A stretch of DNA of 64,000 bases. Source: Bradyrhizobium tropiciagri (GTDB taxonomy: Bacteria > Pseudomonadota > Alphaproteobacteria > Rhizobiales > Xanthobacteraceae). Where the stretch lies: NCBI RefSeq assembly GCF_018130505.1, contig NZ_JAFCKH010000001.1, positions 620,001 through 684,000 of the forward strand, read 5' to 3'. Position 1 is the stretch's first letter; each line of letters starts with the position of its first letter. This document shows, piece by piece, positions 36,750 to 45,112 of the stretch. The notes under the pieces are model-generated. The model ran no database searches. It was not told where the DNA came from and saw nothing but the letters and a program-made list of their open reading frames with translations. The position numbers and the translations under genes are program-made.

Positions 36750-37544
36750 ATGAACCAGTATCACGACCTGCTCGAACGCATCCTCGCCGACGGTGCCGAG
36801 AAGCACGACCGCACCGGCACCGGCACGCTGTCGATCTTCGGCCATCAGATGCGCTTCAATCTGTCGGCCGGCTTCCCGATGCTGACCACCAAGCGGCTGC
36901 CGCTGAAGGCGATCGTGCATGAGCTGCTCTGGTTTCTCGCCGGCGATACCAACATCAAATATCTCAACGAAAACGGCGTCACGATCTGGGACGAATGGGC
37001 CGATGCCAATGGCGATCTCGGCCCGGTTTACGGGTCGCAATGGCGCTCGTGGCCGGCGCCCGACGGCCGCAGCATCGACCAGATCGCTGGTGTGATCGAG
37101 ATGATCAAGCGCAATCCGGATTCGCGGCGGCTGATCGTCAGCGCCTGGAATCCGGCCGAGGTCGACAAGATGGCGCTGCCGCCGTGCCATTGCCTGTTCC
37201 AGTTCTATGTCGCGAACGGCAAACTGTCGTGCCAGCTCTATCAGCGCTCCGGCGACGTCTTCCTCGGCGTGCCCTTCAACATCGCCTCCTATGCCCTGCT
37301 GACGATGATGGTCGCGCAGGTCACCGGCCTGAAGCCCGGCGACTTCGTGCATTCGCTCGGCGATGCGCATCTCTACTCGAACCATCTCGAGCAGGCACGC
37401 CTGCAACTGACGCGGCCGACCCGGCCGCTGCCGACCATGACGATCAATCCCGACGTGAAGGACATCTTCGCGTTCCGCTACGAGGACTTCAAACTCGAAG
37501 GCTACGACCCGCATCCACACATCAAGGCTGAAGTCGCGGTGTGA
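36750..37544 (+). CDS. thyA: Thymidylate synthase
   Basis: A 264-residue enzyme that methylates dUMP to dTMP using methylene-tetrahydrofolate, which it turns into dihydrofolate. All ThyA hallmarks are present: [17 protein letters not shown], the catalytic Cys in [12 protein letters not shown], and [18 protein letters not shown]. It is the standard 264-residue length. It opens an operon with an acetyltransferase and dihydrofolate reductase, the enzyme that recycles its by-product. Confidence 0.97.
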   Translation: MNQYHDLLERILADGAEKHDRTGTGTLSIFGHQMRFNLSAGFPMLTTKRLPLKAIVHELLWFLAGDTNIKYLNENGVTIWDEWADANGDLGPVYGSQWRSWPAPDGRSIDQIAGVIEMIKRNPDSRRLIVSAWNPAEVDKMALPPCHCLFQFYVANGKLSCQLYQRSGDVFLGVPFNIASYALLTMMVAQVTGLKPGDFVHSLGDAHLYSNHLEQARLQLTRPTRPLPTMTINPDVKDIFAFRYEDFKLEGYDPHPHIKAEVAV

Positions 37545-37551
37545 GGGATTG

Positions 37552-38037
37552 ATGTCTCTCGCCATCCGCCGCGCGCGTCCCGACGAGGCGGGACTGGTGC
37601 TCTCGCTGGTCCGCGAACTCGCCGCCTACGAGAAGCTGCTGCACGAGGTTCACGCCAGCGAGGCCGACATTGCCGAAGCCTTGTTCGGCGCCAACCCGCG
37701 GCTCTATTGCGACATCGCGGAATGGAACGGCGAGCCCGCGGGCTTCGCGGTATGGTTCGTCAACTTCTCCACCTTCGCCGGCCGCCACGGCATCTACCTT
37801 GAAGACCTGTTCGTGCGTCCGGCGCTGCGCGGCAACGGCATCGGCAAGGCGTTGCTGGTGCACCTTGCGAAGGAATGCCGCGCGCAGGGTTTTGCGCGCC
37901 TGCAATGGGCGGTGCTCGACTGGAATGCGCCGTCGATCGCCTTCTACAAGTCGCTTGGCGCCGAGCTGATGGATGAATGGACGCTTTGCCGCGTCTCCGG
38001 CGAGGCGCTCGCGGCGCTGGCGGAAGGAGCGCGCTGA
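37552..38037 (+). CDS. GNAT acetyltransferase, SAT1-like
   Basis: A 161-residue acetyl-CoA-dependent N-acetyltransferase. It has YLEDLFVRPALRGNGIGKAL, the acetyl-CoA loop, then WAVLDWNAPSIAFYKSLGAE near the end. This arrangement resembles spermidine/spermine or thialysine N-acetyltransferases. It lies between thyA (7-base gap) and folA (its TGA overlaps the folA ATG), so all three are co-translated. A link to folate metabolism is not established; polyamine or lysine-analogue substrates are a family-based guess. Confidence 0.85.
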   Translation: MSLAIRRARPDEAGLVLSLVRELAAYEKLLHEVHASEADIAEALFGANPRLYCDIAEWNGEPAGFAVWFVNFSTFAGRHGIYLEDLFVRPALRGNGIGKALLVHLAKECRAQGFARLQWAVLDWNAPSIAFYKSLGAELMDEWTLCRVSGEALAALAEGAR

Positions 38038-38549
38038 TGGAGATCGTGCTCGTCGTCGCAGTTGCCGAGAACGGCGTGATCGGGCGCGACAACGCCATTC
38101 CTTGGCGGCTGAAATCCGACATGCAGCGCCTCAAGGCGATCACCATGAACAAGCCGGTGGTGATGGGGCGCAAGACCTTTGAATCGCTGCGCCGGCCGCT
38201 GGTAGGCCGCACCAACATCGTGTTGACGCGCGATCCGGCCTACCGGGCAGGCGGCGCTGTCGTCACGACGTCGTTCGAGCATGCTCGTGCGATCGCGCTC
38301 GGCGATGCGCTGCGGCGTTTCGCCACTGAGATTGCCGTGATCGGCGGCGCGGAAATCTACGCGCGGTGGATGGGCCTCGCCGACCGCCTTGAAATCACCG
38401 AGGTCCATGCCCGGCCGGAAGGCGATACACGGTTTGATGCAATCGACGCCGCCGACTGGGAAGAGGTCGCTCGCGTGCGGAATCCGGCGGGCGAGAACGA
38501 CAGCACCGACTTCTCCTATGTGACATATCGTCGGCGCCGCCGCGGTTAA
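38037..38549 (+). CDS. folA: Dihydrofolate reductase
   Basis: A 170-residue enzyme reducing dihydrofolate to tetrahydrofolate with NADPH. It has the N-terminal strand IVLVVAVAENGVIGRDNAIP, the active-site helix WRLKSDMQRLKAIT with the catalytic Asp, VVMGRKTFESL for NADPH, and IGGAEIY. The ATG at 38037 overlaps the stop of the acetyltransferase. Pairing with thyA closes the thymidylate cycle. Confidence 0.94.
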   Translation: MEIVLVVAVAENGVIGRDNAIPWRLKSDMQRLKAITMNKPVVMGRKTFESLRRPLVGRTNIVLTRDPAYRAGGAVVTTSFEHARAIALGDALRRFATEIAVIGGAEIYARWMGLADRLEITEVHARPEGDTRFDAIDAADWEEVARVRNPAGENDSTDFSYVTYRRRRRG

Positions 38550-38697
38550 CCAATGTTTGCATTGACAATTATGCCCCGGCGCATAGCTCGTCACGCCATG
38601 AAGCTTGCGTTGTAAGGGCCGGGACGGTCCCCTATAACCGGGCCGGACATCCGAGCTTTCGACCGTTCCGGTCGCGGGCTTGCCGAGGAGAGATTGA

Positions 38698-39846
38698 ATG
38701 CCGTGGAAAAATCAAGGCGGTGGCCCCTGGGGCTCAGGTCCGAAGGGACCATGGGGCTCGGGTCCGCAATCGGTCGGGCCGAGGCCGCCGGACCTTGAGG
38801 ACCTGCTGCGCCGCGGCCAGGACCGCCTGCAGCAATGGCTGCCCGGCGGTCATTTCAGCGGCATGGGCATCGCGCTGGTGGTGGTCGCCGCGCTGGCGAT
38901 CTGGTTCGCCACCGGCATCTTCCGCGTGCAGTCGGAAGAGCTCGGCGTGGTGCTGCGCTTCGGCAAGTATGTGCGCGATGCCCAGCCGGGTCTCCGCTAT
39001 CACCTGCCGTATCCGATCGAGACCGTGCTGCTGCCGAAGGCGCTGCGCGTGAACACGATCTCGATCGGGATGACCTTGATCGACGATCCGGCCCGGCGCG
39101 GCCGCACCATGCGCGACGTGCCGGAGGAGAGCCTGATGCTGACCGGCGACGAGAACATCGTCGACGTCGACTTCACCGTGTTGTGGCGCATCAAGCCGGG
39201 CGGCGCCGGCGCGTTCCTGTTCAACATCCAGAATCCCGAAGGCACCGTGAAGGCGGTGGCCGAGAGCGCGATGCGCGAGGTGATCGGCCGCTCCCAGATC
39301 CAGCCGATCCTGACCGGCGCGCGCACCACCACCGAGCAGAGCGTCCAGGAACTGATGCAGAAGACGCTCGACACCTACGGTGCCGGCATCCAGATCACGC
39401 AGGTGCAGATGCAGAAGGTCGATCCGCCGGCGCAGGTGATCGACGCCTTCCGCGACGTGCAGGCTGCGCGCGCCGACTTCGAGCGGCTGCAGAACGAGGC
39501 GCAGACCTACGCCAACAGCGTGGTGCCTGAAGCGCGCGGCCGTGCCGCGCAGATCCTGCAGGACGCCGAAGGCTACAAGGAGCAGGCGGTCGCCGAGGCC
39601 AAGGGCCAGAGCGCACGCTTCCTCAAGGTCTATGAAGAGTACAAGAAGGCACCCGACGTGACGCGCGAGCGGATTTATCTGGAAACCATGGAACGCGTGC
39701 TCGGCGGCTCCGAGAAGCTGGTCTATGACGGCGGCCAGGGCCAGAACATCGTGCCCTATCTTCCGCTGGGTGAGCTGACGCCGCGGCGTCCGCCTGCAGC
39801 GCCGGCCACCGCCGGTCAGCAGCAGCAGGGAGGAGCCACGCGATGA
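38698..39846 (+). CDS. hflK: FtsH modulator HflK
   Basis: A 382-residue inner-membrane SPFH/band 7 protein. A Gly/Pro-rich cytosolic N-terminus (about 1-55) precedes one membrane helix (about 58-78), then the periplasmic SPFH domain (starting IFRVQSEELGVVLRFGKYV) and a coiled coil (about 245-320). The C-terminus is Pro/Ala-rich. With HflC it forms the cage that encloses and restrains the FtsH protease. Its stop overlaps the hflC start (ATGA). Confidence 0.93.
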   Translation: MPWKNQGGGPWGSGPKGPWGSGPQSVGPRPPDLEDLLRRGQDRLQQWLPGGHFSGMGIALVVVAALAIWFATGIFRVQSEELGVVLRFGKYVRDAQPGLRYHLPYPIETVLLPKALRVNTISIGMTLIDDPARRGRTMRDVPEESLMLTGDENIVDVDFTVLWRIKPGGAGAFLFNIQNPEGTVKAVAESAMREVIGRSQIQPILTGARTTTEQSVQELMQKTLDTYGAGIQITQVQMQKVDPPAQVIDAFRDVQAARADFERLQNEAQTYANSVVPEARGRAAQILQDAEGYKEQAVAEAKGQSARFLKVYEEYKKAPDVTRERIYLETMERVLGGSEKLVYDGGQGQNIVPYLPLGELTPRRPPAAPATAGQQQQGGATR

Positions 39847-40745
39847 GGTCGCCTGCCGCGGGCATTGTCGCCCTCATCGTTCTCTTCGTCGTGGCCATCA
39901 TCGCCTACAGCTCGATGTTCACCGTGCAGCAGACCGAACAGGCCCTCGTGGTCCGGTTCGGCAAGCCGGTCGACGTCGTCACCGAGCCGGGCCTGAACTT
40001 CAAGGTGCCGTTCACCGACAGCGTCATCTCGATCGACAAGCGCATCCTCGACCTGGAAAACCCGTCGCAGGAAGTGATCGCGTCGGACCAGAAGCGGCTC
40101 GTCGTCGACGCCTTCGCCCGCTATCGGATCAAGGACGCGTTGCGCTTCTACACCAGCGTCGGCTCGATCCAGGCCGCCAATTTGCAGCTGACCACGCTGT
40201 TGAACGCGGCGCTGCGCCGCGTGCTCGGCGAGGTCAACTTCATCGCGGTGGTGCGTGACGAGCGTGAGCGGCTGATGTCGCGGATCCGCGAGCAGCTCGA
40301 CAAGGAAGCCGACGGCTACGGCATCCAGGTGGTCGACGTCAGGATCCGCCGCGCCGATCTGCCCGAGCAGAACAGCCAGGCGGTCTATGAGCGGATGAAG
40401 ACCGAGCGTCAGCGCGAGGCCGCCGAATTCCGCGCTCAGGGCCGCCAGAAGGCACAGGAGATCCGTTCCAAGGCCGATCGCGAATCCACCGTGATCATTG
40501 CCGACGCCAGGTCGACGGCCGAGCAGACCCGCGGCGCCGGCGATGCCGAGCGCAACCGCCTGTTCGCCGAAGCCTACAGCAAGGATCAGGACTTCTTTGC
40601 GTTCTATCGCTCGATGTCGGCCTATGAGAACGGCCTGCGCTCCAACGACACGCGTTTCCTGCTGCGGCCGGATTCGGAGTTCTTCAAATACTTCGGCAGT
40701 GCCAGCGGCAAGCCGGCGGCGGCAGCCGCCGCGCCGAAGCAGTAA
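39843..40745 (+). CDS. hflC: FtsH modulator HflC
   Basis: A 300-residue SPFH protein with an N-terminal membrane helix (about 8-28), then MFTVQQTEQALVVRFGKPV and a coiled-coil region (about 180-235) ending in DQDFFAFYRSMSAYENGL, a strongly conserved HflC segment. The C-terminal tail is Ala-rich. It is translationally coupled to hflK. A strong hairpin follows the stop by 10 bases. Confidence 0.93.
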   Translation: MRSPAAGIVALIVLFVVAIIAYSSMFTVQQTEQALVVRFGKPVDVVTEPGLNFKVPFTDSVISIDKRILDLENPSQEVIASDQKRLVVDAFARYRIKDALRFYTSVGSIQAANLQLTTLLNAALRRVLGEVNFIAVVRDERERLMSRIREQLDKEADGYGIQVVDVRIRRADLPEQNSQAVYERMKTERQREAAEFRAQGRQKAQEIRSKADRESTVIIADARSTAEQTRGAGDAERNRLFAEAYSKDQDFFAFYRSMSAYENGLRSNDTRFLLRPDSEFFKYFGSASGKPAAAAAAPKQ

Positions 40746-40754
40746 CGTTGCGAG

Positions 40755-40783
40755 GGAGCGGCGGCGGACAGCGCCGCCGCTCC
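40755..40783 (+). terminator. Hairpin after hflC
   Basis: GGAGCGGCGGCG and CGCCGCCGCTCC pair perfectly (12 pairs) around GACAG. There is no T run, so it may be a partial terminator or an mRNA 3'-end stabiliser between hflKC and the downstream DUF2065-degP genes. Confidence 0.55.
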
Positions 40784-40828
40784 TGACAAGTCATAACCAA
40801 GAACCATGCAGTGGGAGGTTGCCGTTCG

Positions 40829-41029
40829 ATGAGGTCAATAGCGTTCGGCGACTTCCTCATCGGACTGGGAATCCTGTTCGTGCTTGAAGGCATCCTGTTC
40901 GCGGCAAGCCCGGCATGGATGCGGCGGGCGATGAAGAGCGCGCTGGAGACACCCGACAACATCCTGCGCATCGTCGGCATCGGTTCGGCCGTCGCCGGGC
41001 TGATCCTGATCTGGTTCGTGCGACGCTGA
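40829..41029 (+). CDS. DUF2065 family small membrane protein
   Basis: A 66-residue protein with two membrane helices (about 7-27 and 43-62) joined by a short cytosolic loop, PAWMRRAMKSALETPDNILR. DUF2065 proteins are very often found just after hflC, which suggests a role with the FtsH-HflKC complex, but this is context only. GGGAGG lies 8 bases before the ATG. Confidence 0.85.
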   Translation: MRSIAFGDFLIGLGILFVLEGILFAASPAWMRRAMKSALETPDNILRIVGIGSAVAGLILIWFVRR

Positions 41030-41194
41030 TCATTGCTTGTTCCGGCGCGCAGTGCGGCCGGAATGAACATAATCGTGAGCCTTTTGCGGCCGGTTTTTCG
41101 CCGAAATGCCCGGTTGAGATGCTTGCGCCGCACGCCCGTTCGGGCGCACTCTGTGACCAACGAATTTGACCCGTTTGCCTGGAGAGATTCCGAC

Positions 41195-42706
41195 ATGACC
41201 GCTGCCAGACCAGCCCTGAGCCGCCGCCTCCGCCTGATGGGAGCGGCGATCTCGATCGGTGCTGCGAGCATGCTGAGTTCCGTGCCGGCCTCCGCGCGCG
41301 GTCCCGAGGGGATCGCCGATACGGCCGAGAAGGTGATTGATGCGGTCGTCAACATCTCGACCTCGCAGACCATCGAAGCCAAGGGCGGCGCCACCATGCC
41401 GCAACTGCCGCCGGGCTCGCCGTTCGAGGAGTTTTTCGACGACTTCTTCAAGAACCGCCGCGGACCAGGCGGCAAGGGCGGTGAAAAGGGTGGCGACAAG
41501 AGCGGCGAGTTCCAGCCGCGCAAGACCAACTCGCTCGGCTCCGGCTTCATCATCGACACCGCGGGCATCGTGGTCACCAACAACCACGTGATCGCCGATG
41601 CCGACGAGATCAACGTCATCATGAACGACGGCACCAAGGTGAAGGCTGAGCTGGTCGGCGTCGACAAGAAGACCGACCTTGCGGTGCTCAAGTTCAAGCC
41701 GCCGAAGCCGCTCACCGCTGTGAAGTTCGGCGATAGCGACAAGCTGCGTCTCGGGGAATGGGTGATCGCGATCGGCAACCCGTTCAGCCTCGGCGGCAGC
41801 GTCACGGCGGGCATCGTCTCGGCCAAGAACCGCGACATCAGCCAGGGCCCATATGACAGCTACATCCAGACCGACGCCTCGATCAATCGCGGCAATTCCG
41901 GCGGTCCGCTGTTCAACCTCGACGGCGAAGTGGTCGGCGTCAACACGCTGATCATCTCGCCGACCGGCGGTTCGATCGGCCTCGGCTTCGCGGTGCCGTC
42001 GAAGACGGTGGCGGGTGTGGTCGATCAGCTGCAGAAATTCGGCGAGCTCCGCCGCGGCTGGCTCGGGGTGCGCATCCAGCAGGTCACCGACGAGATCGCC
42101 GACAGCCTCAACATCAAGCCGGCGCGCGGTGCGCTGGTCGCCGGCGTCGACGATAAGGGCCCGGCAAAGCCGGCTGGCATCGAGCCGGGCGACGTCGTGG
42201 TGAAATTCGACGGCAAGGACGTCAAGGATCCGAAGGATCTGTCGCGCATCGTCGCCGACACCGCGGTCGGCAAGGAGGTCGACGTCGTCGTGATCCGCAA
42301 AGGCAATGAGGAGACCCGCAAGGTCACGCTCGGCCGCCTCGAGGACAACGACAAGGTTCAGCTCGCCAATGCCAAGCCGAAGGACGACACCGCCGAGAAG
42401 CCGGTGACGCAGAAGGCGCTCGGCCTCGACCTTGCATCGCTGAGCAAGGACCTGCGCACCAAGTACAAGATCAAGGACAGCGTGAAGGGCGTGATCGTCA
42501 CCGGCGTCGACGGCAACTCCGATGCCGCCGAGAAGCGCCTGTCGGCCGGCGACGTCATCGTCGAGGTGGCGCAGGAGGCAGTGTCCAGCGCCGCCGACAT
42601 CAAGAAGCGCGTCGACCAGCTCAAGAAGGACGGCAAGAAGTCGGTGCTGCTGCTGGTCTCCAACGGCGAGGGCGAGCTGCGGTTCGTGGCGCTGGGCGTG
42701 CAGTAA
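41195..42706 (+). CDS. Do-family periplasmic serine protease (DegP-type)
   Basis: A 503-residue protease-chaperone. The N-terminal signal peptide ends near SVPASARG. The trypsin-like domain has the catalytic triad His (VVTNNHVIAD, about 131), Asp (KKTDLAVLKF, about 161) and Ser (RGNSGGPLFN, about 235). A Gly/Lys-rich LA loop (GPGGKGGEKGGDKSGE) and two PDZ domains follow. GGAGAG precedes the ATG at 41195. It degrades or refolds misfolded envelope proteins and lies after hflKC, giving a quality-control cluster. DegP versus DegQ cannot be told apart from sequence alone. Confidence 0.92.
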   Translation: MTAARPALSRRLRLMGAAISIGAASMLSSVPASARGPEGIADTAEKVIDAVVNISTSQTIEAKGGATMPQLPPGSPFEEFFDDFFKNRRGPGGKGGEKGGDKSGEFQPRKTNSLGSGFIIDTAGIVVTNNHVIADADEINVIMNDGTKVKAELVGVDKKTDLAVLKFKPPKPLTAVKFGDSDKLRLGEWVIAIGNPFSLGGSVTAGIVSAKNRDISQGPYDSYIQTDASINRGNSGGPLFNLDGEVVGVNTLIISPTGGSIGLGFAVPSKTVAGVVDQLQKFGELRRGWLGVRIQQVTDEIADSLNIKPARGALVAGVDDKGPAKPAGIEPGDVVVKFDGKDVKDPKDLSRIVADTAVGKEVDVVVIRKGNEETRKVTLGRLEDNDKVQLANAKPKDDTAEKPVTQKALGLDLASLSKDLRTKYKIKDSVKGVIVTGVDGNSDAAEKRLSAGDVIVEVAQEAVSSAADIKKRVDQLKKDGKKSVLLLVSNGEGELRFVALGVQ

Positions 42707-42733
42707 GCGCTGAGCGCGCACTAGAGAAGCACT

Positions 42734-42820
42734 TGTCATTGCCGGGCTTGACCCGGCAATCCATCATCTCACAAGGATTCTTCGAATTGGATGGATGCCC
42801 GGGTCAAGCCCGGCCATGAC
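42734..42820. repeat. Long inverted intergenic repeat
   Basis: The left arm is TGTCATTGCCGGGCTTGACC continuing to CAATCCATC. The right arm is GATGGATGCCCGGGTCAAGC ending GGCCATGAC. The arms pair over about 30 bases with few mismatches. It lies between the convergent ends of degP and serB and could end both transcripts. Same family as the repeat at 6679-6783. Confidence 0.8.
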
Positions 42821-42835
42821 GGTCTCGCAAGAGGC

Positions 42836-43741
42836 CTACCCCTCCACGAACTCATCCCGCCGATAGCCCTGCATGTACAGCAGCGCGGTGAGATCGCCGT
42901 GGTCGATCCGGCCGGCCGCGGCCGCCGCGACCGCCGGCTTGGCGTGGTAGGCGACCCCGAGCCCGGCGGCCTCGATCATGCCGAGATCGTTGGCGCCGTC
43001 GCCGACCACCATCGTGTCGATGTCGTCGAGGTCGAAGGATTCCGTCAGCTCGACCAGGGTGGCGAGCTTGGTGGCGCGGCCGAGGATCGGCTCGACCACC
43101 TCGCCGGTGAGCTTGCCGTCTTCGACCTGCAGCTGGTTGGCGCGGTTCTCCTGGAAGCCGATCTTTTGCGCCACCACATTGGTGAACAGCGTGAAGCCGC
43201 CCGAGATCAGGCAGGTATAGGCGCCGTGTGCGCGCATGGTCATCACAAGCGCGCGGCCACCCGGCGTCGGCGTGATGCGCTTTTCGAGCACCTCGTCGAC
43301 CACGCTGACCGGCAGCCCCTTGAGCAGCGCCACGCGCTCGCGCAGCGCCGGCTCGAACGCGATCTCGCCGCGCATGGCGCGCTCGGTGATGGCGGCAACA
43401 TGAGCCTTCAGCCCGGCGAAATCGGCGAGCTCGTCGATGCACTCCTGGCCGATCATGGTGGAATCCATGTCGGCCAGAAAAAGCTTCTTGCGCCGGGCGA
43501 TCCGAGGCTGCACGACAATGTCGATCGGCAGGTCGGCGCGCGCCTCGCGCAGGCGGGTCTCGATCGCCTTGATGTCGTCGCGGCTGGTTACGTCGCTCTC
43601 GAAGGGAATGTCGACCGCGACTTCGTTGAACAGCCACTGCGCCTGATGGGGCGAGGGCAGCACGGCCCGTGCGCCATCGACGATGGTGGAGTCGAGCGCG
43701 GGGCTCGCGGGATTGCAGATGAGTGTGGCGACGAGGGACAT
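42836..43741 (-). CDS. serB: Phosphoserine phosphatase
   Basis: A 301-residue HAD-superfamily enzyme that makes serine from phosphoserine. An N-terminal ACT-like part (about 1-85) precedes the catalytic domain with [10 protein letters not shown] (nucleophile Asp), the SGGFT loop and [11 protein letters not shown] with the metal Asp. The start at 43741 shares the tetramer CATG with the divergent miaA start. No strong ribosome site is seen before it, so the start is less certain than the gene. Confidence 0.93.
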   Translation of the reverse strand: MSLVATLICNPASPALDSTIVDGARAVLPSPHQAQWLFNEVAVDIPFESDVTSRDDIKAIETRLREARADLPIDIVVQPRIARRKKLFLADMDSTMIGQECIDELADFAGLKAHVAAITERAMRGEIAFEPALRERVALLKGLPVSVVDEVLEKRITPTPGGRALVMTMRAHGAYTCLISGGFTLFTNVVAQKIGFQENRANQLQVEDGKLTGEVVEPILGRATKLATLVELTESFDLDDIDTMVVGDGANDLGMIEAAGLGVAYHAKPAVAAAAAGRIDHGDLTALLYMQGYRRDEFVEG

Positions 43742-44669
43742 GCAGGCGGGTTCGGGATTGGTTGACAAGGCCGTGCTTATCGCAGGGCCGACCGCCAGCG
43801 GCAAGTCGGCGCTGGCGGCTGAACTCGCGCAACGGACCGGCGGGGTCGTGATCAACACCGACTCCATGCAGGTCTATCGTGATCTGCGGATCATCACGGC
43901 GCGGCCGACCTCTGCCGAGGAGGCGCTGGTTCCGCACCGGCTCTATGGCCATGTCGATGCCGCCGTGAATTTCTCCGCCGGCGCCTGGGTCAGCGATGCT
44001 GCCACGGTGCTTGCTGAGGCGCGCACGCAAGGTCGGCTGCCGATCTTCATCGGCGGCTCCGGCCTCTACTTCAAGGCGCTGACGCGCGGGCTCTCGGCGG
44101 TGCCGCCGATCCCCCTCGACGTACGCGAGGCCGTGCGCGCGCGGCTGGAGCTTGACGGCGTCGAGGCGCTGCATGCCGAACTGGCGCGGCGCGATCCGGT
44201 CTCCGCCGATCGCCTGAAGCCGCGTGATCGCACCCGTATCGCCCGCGCGCTCGAAGTGGTCGAGGCGACCGGGCGGACGCTGCCGGACTGGCATCGCGAG
44301 GGCCTGCCGCCGCTGCTGCCGCCGGGAGAATTTTCCGCGGTCTTCCTCGCGCCGGAGCGGGATCAGTTGTACGCGCGGATCGATGCGCGGTTCGGCGCGA
44401 TGCTCGAAGCCGGCGCGCTCGACGAGGTCGCGGCGCTGGCGGCGCGCAAGCTCGACCCGCTGCTGCCGGCCATGAAGGCCCATGGCGTGCCGGCGCTGAT
44501 CCGGCATCTTGCCGGGGAGATCAGCCGCGAGGATGCCGCCGAGATCGGCCGGGCCGACACACGGCACTATGCCAAGCGCCAGTTCACCTGGTTTCGCCAC
44601 CAGTTGCCGGAATTCGACTGGGTGGCGCCGGACGCAGCGCAGGAATGGCTGAAAGCCCGGCTCCCGTAG
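43740..44669 (+). CDS. miaA: tRNA dimethylallyltransferase
   Basis: A 309-residue enzyme that adds dimethylallyl to A37 of tRNAs reading UNN codons. It has the P-loop [20 protein letters not shown], the [10 protein letters not shown] loop and the C-terminal RHYAKRQ-like motif ([13 protein letters not shown]). ACGAGGG lies 2-3 bases before the ATG at 43740, which is close; the in-frame ATG at 43719 is an alternative that would extend it into serB coding. The stop codon lies inside a long inverted repeat. Confidence 0.93.
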   Translation: MQAGSGLVDKAVLIAGPTASGKSALAAELAQRTGGVVINTDSMQVYRDLRIITARPTSAEEALVPHRLYGHVDAAVNFSAGAWVSDAATVLAEARTQGRLPIFIGGSGLYFKALTRGLSAVPPIPLDVREAVRARLELDGVEALHAELARRDPVSADRLKPRDRTRIARALEVVEATGRTLPDWHREGLPPLLPPGEFSAVFLAPERDQLYARIDARFGAMLEAGALDEVAALAARKLDPLLPAMKAHGVPALIRHLAGEISREDAAEIGRADTRHYAKRQFTWFRHQLPEFDWVAPDAAQEWLKARLP

Positions 44670-44753
44670 CCCGGATGCAGCGAAGCGCAATCCGGGGCCG
44701 GTGTTCCCGGAGAGCGTGATCCCGGATTACGCTGCGCTGCATCCGGGCTACGG
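44664..44753. repeat. Long inverted repeat overlapping the miaA stop
   Basis: The left arm is CCGTAGCCCGGATGCAGCGA running to CAATCCGGG. The right arm is CCCGGATTACGCTGCGCTGC running to GGGCTACGG. The miaA stop codon TAG (44667-44669) lies within the left arm. This repeat type (GTAGCCCGGATG...) is widespread between genes in proteobacteria. It may form the miaA 3'-end hairpin. Confidence 0.8.
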
Positions 44754-44879
44754 GACCCTTGTCCGGGCCCCGGGGCACCCCTGCGCCCGTCTGCCATGCG
44801 TGTTTCGTCGCGCGAAAACGCTCGCCGAATGCCCGGAACCCCGTTAGACTACGGAAATCGCGAAAGTCTCTGCCTTGCC

Positions 44880-44907
44880 TTGACATTCGGGCTTTGGCCG
44901 CTATGTT
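44880..44907 (+). promoter_or_regulatory. Sigma-70 promoter of the ilvI leader
   Basis: A perfect -35 TTGACA (44880-44885), a 16-base spacer and -10 TATGTT (44902-44907) lie upstream of the ilv leader peptide. RNA would start near 44914, giving about a 200-base leader before ilvI. Its position rules out an ATG at 44903 as the leader start. Confidence 0.75.
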
Positions 44908-44938
44908 CGCGCAACCTTTGGGAAGACTGGGTCGCATC

Positions 44939-45004
44939 GTGCGCAATATTATTACCAAACTCCTTATCGCCGTCGTACCCAGGCACACCGCCGGGGATGG
45001 CTAG
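44939..45004 (+). CDS. ilv operon leader peptide
   Basis: A 21-residue peptide starting at GTG, with the control run RNIITKLLIAVV: three Ile, two Leu and two Val codons in 12 positions. Stalling at these codons when charged branched-chain tRNAs are scarce is the classic attenuation sensor. GGAAGA lies 12 bases upstream of the GTG. The same frame is open further 5', but the promoter -10 box lies there. The attenuator hairpins follow. Confidence 0.7.
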   Translation: MRNIITKLLIAVVPRHTAGDG

Positions 45005-45054
45005 CGGCCATCCAAATTCAGGCGGTGTGCATGGGGCCTCTAGGGCCCTTTTTT
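44983..45054 (+). terminator. Attenuator hairpins before ilvI
   Basis: GCACACCGCC (44983-44992) pairs perfectly with GGCGGTGTGC (45021-45030), enclosing the GGATGG/CCATCC hairpin; the leader stop codon lies inside. GGGGCC-TCTAG-GGCCCT (from 45033), followed by six T, is the intrinsic terminator. I could not identify the alternative antiterminator pairing with certainty. The layout is that of ilv attenuation. Confidence 0.7.
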
Positions 45055-45112
45055 ATTTCTCGAAGCAGAACTGAAGAAAGCCGCGCAAAACCAAGCGCAT
45101 CCGGAGCAAGCC

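Noticed and set aside
44903-44938. ATG-started longer ilv leader peptide (33 residues)
   Set aside because: The ATG lies within the -10 box TATGTT of the promoter, so it would not be in the transcript.
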